Shown here piece after piece: positions 6,101 through 11,243 of a DNA stretch of 11,243 bases. Positions within the stretch are counted from its first letter, which is position 1; each line of letters begins with the position of its first letter. This stretch comes from an uncultured Polaribacter sp. (GTDB taxonomy: Bacteria; Bacteroidota; Bacteroidia; Flavobacteriales; Flavobacteriaceae): NCBI GenBank assembly GCA_937936695.1, contig CALHCK010000203.1, forward strand, positions 1 through 11,243. Reading direction: 5' to 3'. Below the pieces are notes generated by a model, which worked only from the letters and a program-made list of their open reading frames with translations, did no database searches and was not told the DNA's origin. The position numbers were made by a program, and so were the translations under genes.

Positions 6101-7699
6101 ATTGCAAGTGCAAGAAATTCTACTCCTTTTGTAGGATTAATTTCACCTCCACCACACCACGATATTTATTCTATTGAAGATTTAGCACAATTAATTTACG
6201 ATTTAAAAAATGCTAATCGTGAAGCTAGAATTAATGTAAAATTAGTATCAGAAGTAGGAGTAGGTACTATTGCTGCTGGTGTTGCTAAAGCAAAAGCAGA
6301 TGTTGTATTAATTTCTGGTTATGATGGTGGTACTGGAGCATCTCCTTTAACATCATTAAAACACGCAGGTTTACCATGGGAACTTGGTTTATCTGAAGCA
6401 CAACAAACATTAGTTTTAAACAATTTAAGAAGTAGAATTGTTGTTGAGTGTGATGGTCAGTTAAAAACGGGTAGAGATGTAGCTATTGCTGCACTTTTAG
6501 GAGCTGAAGAGTTTGGTTTTGCAACCGCTCCTCTTGTTGCTTCTGGATGTATTATGATGCGTAAATGTCACTTAAATACATGTCCGGTTGGTATTGCTAC
6601 TCAAGACAAAGAATTACGTAAAAACTTTAAAGGTACACCAGAGCACGTAATTAACTTCTTTTACTATATAGCAGAAGAACTAAGAGGTATCATGGCTCAA
6701 TTAGGTTTTAGAACCTTAGAAGAAATGGTAGGTCAGACTCATAAAATTAACGCTAACAAAGCTATTAAGCATTATAAGGCTAAAGGATTAGATTTATCTA
6801 GTATTTTACACAGACCTAGTTCTTACAAGGCTATGCCTGTTAGAAATACAGAAAAGCAAGATCATAATTTAGAGAATGTATTAGATTTTACAATCTTAAA
6901 AGATTCTCACCGTGCTTTATATAGAAAAGAGCAGATGACTCTTAACTACCCTATAAGTAATATAGATAGAACAGTAGGTGCTATTGTAAGTAACGAAATT
7001 TCTAAAATATATGGTCATTTAGGATTACCTGAAGATACCTTAAACATAAACTTTACAGGTTCTGCAGGACAAAGCTTTGGAGCTTTTGGAGCTTACGGTT
7101 TAACTTTTATTTTAGATGGTAATACTAACGATTATTTAGGTAAAGGATTATCTGGAGCTAAGTTAATTGTTAAAAAACCTGCAGATGCAGATTTCTTAGC
7201 AGAAGAAAATATTATTGCTGGTAACGTTTGTTTATTTGGTGCTGTAAACGGAGAAGCATACATTAATGGTATTGCCGGAGAGCGTTTTGCGGTTCGTAAC
7301 TCAGGTGCAACTGCGGTTGTAGAAGGTGTTGGAGATCATGGTTGTGAATACATGACTGGTGGTAAAATAGTTGTTTTAGGTGATACAGGTAGAAACTTTG
7401 CTGCAGGTATGAGTGGTGGTATTGCTTATGTTTATGATGCTAAAAATAAATTTGTAAACGGTCTTTGTAATACAGAAACAATAGAATTTGAAACAATTTC
7501 TGATGAAGATGCTGCAGACTTAAAAGCAATGATAGAGAAACACGTTTTATACACTAATAGTAAAAAAGGTGCAGACTTATTAGCTGATTGGGATACAACT
7601 TTAAGCAACTTTGTAAAAGTAATGCCAACAGAATATAAACGTGCATTAATACGTTTAGAAACAGAAGAACAAATGGTAGAAGAATTAACAACAGCATAA
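3188..7699 (+). CDS. gltB: Glutamate synthase (GOGAT), large subunit
   Basis: Large (alpha) subunit of bacterial glutamate synthase. It releases ammonia from glutamine, channels it through the protein and adds it to 2-oxoglutarate to make glutamate, using electrons relayed from GltD. At 1503 residues it has the normal length. After a short 15-residue propeptide comes the Ntn glutamine amidotransferase domain (about 16-425) with catalytic Cys16 in ENCGAGF, EHRGG and GKTGDGAG. A central domain follows (about 465-770), then the FMN/2-oxoglutarate synthase domain (about 850-1215) with MSYGSIS from Met877 and SGEGGED. The cluster-binding cysteines Cys1121, Cys1127 and Cys1132 (GCIMMRKC, NTCPVG) ligate a [3Fe-4S] centre. 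The Gly-rich GXGXG beta-helix domain lies at about 1255-1460. All key motifs are intact. The ATG at 3188 fits the propeptide and the promoter 20 nt upstream. gltD starts 4 nt after the stop. The short propeptide should be removed autocatalytically to expose Cys16, as is known for the family. Confidence 0.98.
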   Translation: MEKQGLYLPEFEHENCGAGFICNLNGEKTNQIIHDALEILVKLEHRGGVSADGKTGDGAGLLIDIPHDYFTRVCDFVIPEQREYAVGMVFLPKVANQYKFCKTTFENEIKAQGLTILGWRIVPVDSSQLGEIALASEPNIEQLFIGKASDMDEATFKAKLYAARKIAEHEIRNSKISEANYFYVPSLSITTIIYKGIIMPEDIGPYYKDLQEIDLVTRLALVHQRFSTNTMPTWELAQPFRHMCQNGEINTLRGNVSRMRVREEIMKSDVFGPQIEKLFPIILPGKSDSASMDMVVELLTHTGRSLPEIMMMMIPEAWEKHETMSKERKAFYEYNSCIMEPWDGPASVPFTDGDYIGALLDRNGLRPSRYTVTKSGKLIMSSEIGVVEVASSDVKEHGRLEPGKMFLVDMNEGRIIGDEEIKSKIVSERPYQEWLNNTSLKLKDIPYKGQTCPIETIDIKTRQRLFNYTLEDIQEVITPMAQVGKEALGSMGIDTPLAVLSDRPQLISNYFKQLFAQVTNPPLDGIRENIVTDISLNLGKDRNIFSITDRQCRKLRIQNPVISNTDLEKIRDIGIESFKSETIQILYPKAQGLNGLENALDDIIIQIEKALERKTNIIILSDRGVNKEFAPIPALLACSFVNHQLNRLRKRSHFDIIIESAEPREPHHFATLFGYGASAVNPYMVNEIIRMQVKDGFITGMDEQKAVDNFNKAIGKGILKVMNKIGISTLHSYRGSQIFEIVGFNSEFVEKYFPYTASRIEGIGLYEVEKEISQRYLQAYPNNQINKKLGLNIGGDYRWRRNGERHLFNPTTVAKLQQAVRLSDQASYDVYAKAINEQSESLMTIRGLFQFDNLDPIPLEEVEPWTEIVKRFKTGAMSYGSISREAHENLAIAMNRIGGKSNSGEGGEDRKRFQKDINGDSRNSAIKQVASGRFGVTSHYLSSAKEIQIKMAQGAKPGEGGQLPGEKVLPWIASARNSTPFVGLISPPPHHDIYSIEDLAQLIYDLKNANREARINVKLVSEVGVGTIAAGVAKAKADVVLISGYDGGTGASPLTSLKHAGLPWELGLSEAQQTLVLNNLRSRIVVECDGQLKTGRDVAIAALLGAEEFGFATAPLVASGCIMMRKCHLNTCPVGIATQDKELRKNFKGTPEHVINFFYYIAEELRGIMAQLGFRTLEEMVGQTHKINANKAIKHYKAKGLDLSSILHRPSSYKAMPVRNTEKQDHNLENVLDFTILKDSHRALYRKEQMTLNYPISNIDRTVGAIVSNEISKIYGHLGLPEDTLNINFTGSAGQSFGAFGAYGLTFILDGNTNDYLGKGLSGAKLIVKKPADADFLAEENIIAGNVCLFGAVNGEAYINGIAGERFAVRNSGATAVVEGVGDHGCEYMTGGKIVVLGDTGRNFAAGMSGGIAYVYDAKNKFVNGLCNTETIEFETISDEDAADLKAMIEKHVLYTNSKKGADLLADWDTTLSNFVKVMPTEYKRALIRLETEEQMVEELTTA

Positions 7700-7703
7700 T
7701 GTC

Positions 7704-9167
7704 ATGGGAAAAGTAACTGGATTTAAAGAATTTGAAAGACAAGATGAAAAGTACACTTCTGTAAAAGATCGTGTAAAGAATTATAAAGAATTTACAATTC
7801 CTCTTTCTGATAAAGAGATAACAAAGCAAGGTTCTCGTTGTATGGACTGTGGTATTCCTTTCTGTCATAGCGGATGCCCGTTAGGAAATTTAATACCTGA
7901 CTTTAACCATATGGTACACCAAGGTGAATGGCAAAAAGCTTCTTGGTTGTTACATTCTACAAATAATTTTCCAGAATTTACTGGTAGATTATGTCCTGCT
8001 CCATGTGAAAAATCATGTGTATTAGGTATTATTGAAGATCCTGTTTCTATAGAAAATATAGAAAAAAACATAGTAGAAAGAGCCTTTAAAGAAGGATGGA
8101 TAAAACCTCAACCACCTAAAACAAGAACAGGTAAAACTGTTGCTGTTGTTGGGTCTGGTCCTGCTGGTTTAGCTACTGCACAACAATTAAACAGAGCTGG
8201 TCATACAGTAACTGTTTTTGAAAGAGATGATGAAGTTGGTGGTTTACTACGTTATGGTATTCCTAACTTTAAAATGGAAAAAGGTATTATAGACCGTAGA
8301 GTTGCTATTTTAGAAGCAGAAGGTATTACATTTAAAACAAATGTTAACGTTGGTGTTAACTATGATGTAGCAGATTTAAAAGCCTTTGATTCTATTGTTT
8401 TATGTGGTGGTGCTACTGAAAGACGTAGTTTACCTACTCCTGGTATAGATGCCGATGGTGTTGTACAGGCAATGGACTTTTTAACGCAACAAACTAAAGT
8501 TTTATTTGGTAAAGAAGTTAAAGACCAAGTAATGGCTACAGATAAAGATGTAATTGTTATTGGGGGTGGAGATACAGGTTCTGACTGTATTGGTACTTCT
8601 AATAGACATGGTGCAAAATCTGTTGTTAACTTTGAAATTATGCCAAAGCCTCCAGGACAACGTTCTCCTTCTACTCCTTGGCCTTATTGGCCGTTACAAC
8701 TAAAAACGTCTTCTTCTCATCAAGAAGGTGTAGAGCGTAACTGGTTAATTAACACTAAAGAGTTTGTAAAAGATGCTAATGGTAAATTAACAGCTTTAAA
8801 AACTGTAAACGTAGAATGGAAAATGGTTCCAGGTCAAAGACCTCAACTAATTGAAGTTCCTGGTACAGAAAAAACTTGGCCTTGTGATTTAGCTTTATTA
8901 GCTCTTGGTTTTACAGGTCCTGAAAGTACATTAGCTGACAAATTAGGTATTGATAAAGATGCTCGTTCTAATTATAAAGCAGAATATGGTAGCTACCAAA
9001 CAAATGTACCTAACATATTTACAGCTGGAGATATGCGTAGAGGACAGTCTTTAATTGTATGGGCTATTTCTGAAGGTAGAGAAGCTGCTAGACAAGTAGA
9101 TATTTATTTAATGGGTAAATCTGATTTACCGTCTAAAAATTCAGCTGGAGATTTAGTAGCAATGTAG
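7704..9167 (+). CDS. gltD: Glutamate synthase, small subunit (NAD(P)H-dependent flavin/iron-sulfur subunit)
   Basis: Small (beta) subunit of glutamate synthase. It oxidises NAD(P)H on FAD and passes electrons through [4Fe-4S] clusters to the FMN of GltB. At 487 residues it is of normal length. The N-terminal cluster domain has Cys46, Cys49, Cys54 and Cys58 (CMDCGIPFCHSGC region) and Cys97, Cys101 and Cys105 (CPAPCEKSC). The FAD site is VVGSGPAG (148-155) followed by Glu173 of the VFERDDEVGG segment. The NAD(P)H site is VIGGGDTGSD (285-294). The second FAD motif is TAGDMRRGQS (440-449). The domain arrangement is shared with the dihydropyrimidine dehydrogenase N-terminus and related oxidoreductases, but the location directly after gltB settles the identity. 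The start at 7704 gives the expected MGKVTGFKEF N-terminus. An out-of-frame ATG overlaps the gltB stop (TAATG at 7697-7701), but it opens only five codons. Translation is probably coupled to gltB. Confidence 0.98.
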   Translation: MGKVTGFKEFERQDEKYTSVKDRVKNYKEFTIPLSDKEITKQGSRCMDCGIPFCHSGCPLGNLIPDFNHMVHQGEWQKASWLLHSTNNFPEFTGRLCPAPCEKSCVLGIIEDPVSIENIEKNIVERAFKEGWIKPQPPKTRTGKTVAVVGSGPAGLATAQQLNRAGHTVTVFERDDEVGGLLRYGIPNFKMEKGIIDRRVAILEAEGITFKTNVNVGVNYDVADLKAFDSIVLCGGATERRSLPTPGIDADGVVQAMDFLTQQTKVLFGKEVKDQVMATDKDVIVIGGGDTGSDCIGTSNRHGAKSVVNFEIMPKPPGQRSPSTPWPYWPLQLKTSSSHQEGVERNWLINTKEFVKDANGKLTALKTVNVEWKMVPGQRPQLIEVPGTEKTWPCDLALLALGFTGPESTLADKLGIDKDARSNYKAEYGSYQTNVPNIFTAGDMRRGQSLIVWAISEGREAARQVDIYLMGKSDLPSKNSAGDLVAM

Positions 9168-9187
9168 AAATTACATTTTAATATAAT

Positions 9188-9225
9188 AAAAAAACTCATT
9201 AAGAAATTCTTAATGAGTTTTTTTT
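9188..9225. terminator. Symmetrical (bidirectional) terminator between convergent gltD and the YgiQ-family gene
   Basis: The core ACTCATTAAG pairs with CTTAATGAGT around an AAATT loop. The stem extends through an A run (9188-9194) on one side and a T run (9218-9225) on the other, giving arms 9188-9203 and 9209-9224. The same hairpin therefore ends in a U tract when transcribed from either strand. It lies 20 nt after the gltD stop and 31 nt past the end of the minus-strand gene, so it can serve both. Confidence 0.9.
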
Positions 9226-9256
9226 GATATATAAGATAAAGCTTTTCTTCTTGAAA

Positions 9257-11215
9257 CTATCTTCTTTTTTTGCTAGTTCTTTTTACTTTACTTTTTCGTT
9301 TATTAAACGGAACCGCATCATCAAAAGTATTTTTTGTTTTTTGTGCTTTTTTATTTTTTTGCCAAGACTTATTTTCAGGTAGTAAAACATTTAATAAATC
9401 TTTTCTTCCTACTTTATTTAAAGTATTTCTAATCCAATCTTTGTTTTCTTTCTTATACCAAAAGAAAAATTTATGTTGATCTTCTTTCTCTTTTTTAGTT
9501 TTAGGTGTTTTTGTAGGTTTTAAAGTATAAGGATGGTAGCCAGAATAATAAATAACTGTTGCAACTGTCATAGGTGTTGGTGTAAAACCTTGTACCTGTT
9601 CTAACTGAAATCCCATGTCTTTAGTTTCAGCCGCTAAATTAGCCATATCTTCTACTTCACTGGCAGGGTGACTAGATATGAAATAAGGAATCAATTGTAA
9701 ATTTAATTTCTTCTTCATATTTATTCTATCAAACCTTTCTTTAAACTTATGAAAATAAGTAAAAGATGGTTTACGCATTAACTTTAAAACAGGATCTGAA
9801 GTATGCTCAGGAGCTACTTTTAAACGGCCAGAAACGTGTTTTGTCATTACCTCTTCTGTGTAAGCATCTAACTCTTTAGGATCTGCATTTTTGTTAAATT
9901 CGGGTACTAACATATCATGTCTAATACCACTACCTATAAAAGATTTTTTTATTTTTGGATGCTTGTCTACTGCCTGATACAATTCCGTTAATGGTTTATG
10001 AGAAGTATCTAGATTAGAACAAATAACTGGAGATATACAAGAAGGAGCCACACACTTGTCACATATTTCTTGTACTTTACCTTTCATTTGATACATATTA
10101 GCAGAAGGACCTCCAATATCAGATAAATACCCCTTAAAATCTGGCATATTAGCCACTTTATCTATTTCTTTTAAAACAGATTCTTGACTTCTACTTGCAA
10201 TAAATTTCCCTTGGTGGGCAGATATGGTACAAAAACTACAACCTCCAAAACATCCTCTATGAATGTTTATTGAAAACTTAATCATTTCAAACGCAGGTAT
10301 CGGTCCACGTTTGTTATATTTTGGGTGCGGTAATCTTGTATAAGGTAAATCAAAAGAGCCATCTATTTCCTTTTCTGTCATTGTAGGAAAAGGAGGGTTG
10401 ATTACTAATGTTTTATTATTTATATCCTGTAAAATTCGTCTTGCTTTTAATTTATTAGATTCTTGCTCTATTACTTTAAAATTAGATGCAAACGTTTTTT
10501 TATCTTTTAAACAAGCTTGATGAGAATTTATAGTTACATCTTCCCAACCTTTAACAACAGGTAATTTTTCTGCTTTTTGATCTATTAAAACAGCGGTTTG
10601 TTTAATATTTTTAAGACTAGAAAAAGGCACACCTTTTTGTAATAATTCTATTATTTCTCTTAAAGGCTGTTCTCCCATACCATACACTAACATATCGGCT
10701 TTAGAAGTTTCTAAAATAGAAGGTAATAATTTATCAGACCAATAATCATAATGAGTTACACGCCTTAAAGAAGCCTCTATCCCTCCTATTAATACAGGAA
10801 CGTCTGGGTACTTTTCTTTTAAAATTTTAGAATATACAGAGGTTGCATAATCTGGCCTAAAACCTTTATCTCCATTAGGTGTATATGCATCTTTATCTCT
10901 TCTTTTTTTACTTGCGGTGTAATTAGATACCATAGGATCCATACAACCACCAGTTGCAGCAAAAAACAAACGAGGCTTCCCTAATTTTTCAAAATCTTGT
11001 AAATTATCATTTACACTAGGTTGTGGCACAATTGCCACTTTTAAACCGTAACTTTCTAAAATTCTACCAATTACAGCAGGACCAAATGATGGATGATCTA
11101 CATACGCATCTCCACTAAAAAGAATTACATCTAACTCTTCCCATCCTCTAATTTTAACTTCCTTCTTTGTAGTTGGTAACCAGTCTGTTAATTGATGTTT
11201 ATTAGTATCTTGCAT
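9257..11215 (-). CDS. YgiQ-family radical SAM protein, function unknown
   Basis: Radical SAM enzyme of the widespread YgiQ family; its substrate is not known, so no reaction is assigned. Residues 1 to about 290 form the family-specific N-terminal domain, with WLPTTKKE, LFSGDAYVDHPSFG and IGGIEASLRR. The radical SAM core follows (about 310-545), with the [4Fe-4S]-binding CxxxCxxC as Cys322, Cys326 and Cys329 (HRGCFGGCSFCT). A second group of cysteines (385, 388, 393, 399) follows 56 residues later and seems shared with the E. coli homologue. LKVAPEHTSDPVLKLMRKP (466-484) and PYFISSHPA (510-518) are further family-like stretches. The C-terminus (about 545-652) continues into a very Lys/Arg-rich tail with no obvious fold. 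The length, 652 residues, is somewhat below that of E. coli YgiQ (about 740), the difference being mostly at the C-terminus. It is transcribed toward gltD and has no functional link to nitrogen genes visible here. Confidence 0.93.
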   Translation of the reverse strand: MQDTNKHQLTDWLPTTKKEVKIRGWEELDVILFSGDAYVDHPSFGPAVIGRILESYGLKVAIVPQPSVNDNLQDFEKLGKPRLFFAATGGCMDPMVSNYTASKKRRDKDAYTPNGDKGFRPDYATSVYSKILKEKYPDVPVLIGGIEASLRRVTHYDYWSDKLLPSILETSKADMLVYGMGEQPLREIIELLQKGVPFSSLKNIKQTAVLIDQKAEKLPVVKGWEDVTINSHQACLKDKKTFASNFKVIEQESNKLKARRILQDINNKTLVINPPFPTMTEKEIDGSFDLPYTRLPHPKYNKRGPIPAFEMIKFSINIHRGCFGGCSFCTISAHQGKFIASRSQESVLKEIDKVANMPDFKGYLSDIGGPSANMYQMKGKVQEICDKCVAPSCISPVICSNLDTSHKPLTELYQAVDKHPKIKKSFIGSGIRHDMLVPEFNKNADPKELDAYTEEVMTKHVSGRLKVAPEHTSDPVLKLMRKPSFTYFHKFKERFDRINMKKKLNLQLIPYFISSHPASEVEDMANLAAETKDMGFQLEQVQGFTPTPMTVATVIYYSGYHPYTLKPTKTPKTKKEKEDQHKFFFWYKKENKDWIRNTLNKVGRKDLLNVLLPENKSWQKNKKAQKTKNTFDDAVPFNKRKSKVKRTSKKRR

Positions 11216-11221
11216 AGTTTA

Positions 11222-11229
11222 CAAAAATA
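11222..11229 (-). promoter_or_regulatory. Possible -7 element for the YgiQ-family gene
   Basis: On the minus strand, TATTTTTG matches the Bacteroidota -7 consensus TAnnTTTG and ends 6 nt before the start codon at 11215. If used, the transcript would be leaderless or nearly so. The matching -33 TTG would lie beyond the window edge, so it cannot be checked. AT-rich DNA makes single matches common. Confidence 0.25.
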
Positions 11230-11243
11230 AGGAGAAAATATTT

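Noticed and set aside
9270..9479. Plus-strand open frame opposite the 3' end of the YgiQ-family gene
   Set aside because: Phe/Leu-rich translation arises from the Lys-rich tail read in antisense; it resembles a membrane peptide only for that reason.
1..11243. A novel defence, mobile or biosynthetic system
   Set aside because: All genes belong to known families in a housekeeping nitrogen context; no transposase, integrase, phage genes, long repeats, CRISPR array or composition break was visible.

Overview
The window looks like chromosome from a member of the Bacteroidota, most likely a marine-type flavobacterium (Flavobacteriaceae). The evidence is the strongly AT-rich DNA, A/T-ending codons, start codons without good Shine-Dalgarno sequences, a promoter of the Bacteroidota form (TTG, about 21 nt, TAnnTTTG) in front of gltB, and the character of the proteins. 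Genus cannot be fixed from the sequence alone.

Layout. From 1 to 2971 there is an ammonium uptake and sensing module. It holds an ammonium transporter cut by the left edge (1-1236), a strong terminator (1267-1308), a P-II signal protein gene (1367-1705), and 39 nt later a second, divergent ammonium transporter (1745-2971) closed by another terminator (2993-3031). A 216-nt intergenic stretch follows with a recognisable promoter, an inverted repeat lying over its -33 element, and an upstream AT-rich block whose GAT/T-tract steps recur about every 10 bp. From 3188 to 9167 lie gltB and gltD, the large and small subunits of glutamate synthase, 4 nt apart and certainly one operon. A symmetrical hairpin (9188-9225) separates gltD from a convergent gene (9257-11215, minus strand) for a YgiQ-family radical SAM protein. 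Genes fill almost everything, and no gene-free stretch exceeds 300 nt.

How the genes work together. The transporters admit ammonium, and the P-II protein is expected to read energy and nitrogen status and gate one or both transporters. GltBD turns glutamine plus 2-oxoglutarate into two glutamates, completing the GS-GOGAT cycle (glutamine synthetase is not in the window). The YgiQ-family gene has no visible link to nitrogen metabolism.

I found no undescribed multi-gene system: no mobile element, CRISPR array, phage gene, tRNA or rRNA. The points worth a second look are a P-II protein with a shortened T-loop and Glu at the position of the 2-oxoglutarate-contacting Gln39, the transporter / P-II / transporter arrangement, an AER to AGR change in the first transporter, the architecture of the gltB promoter region, and a second cysteine cluster in the radical SAM protein.
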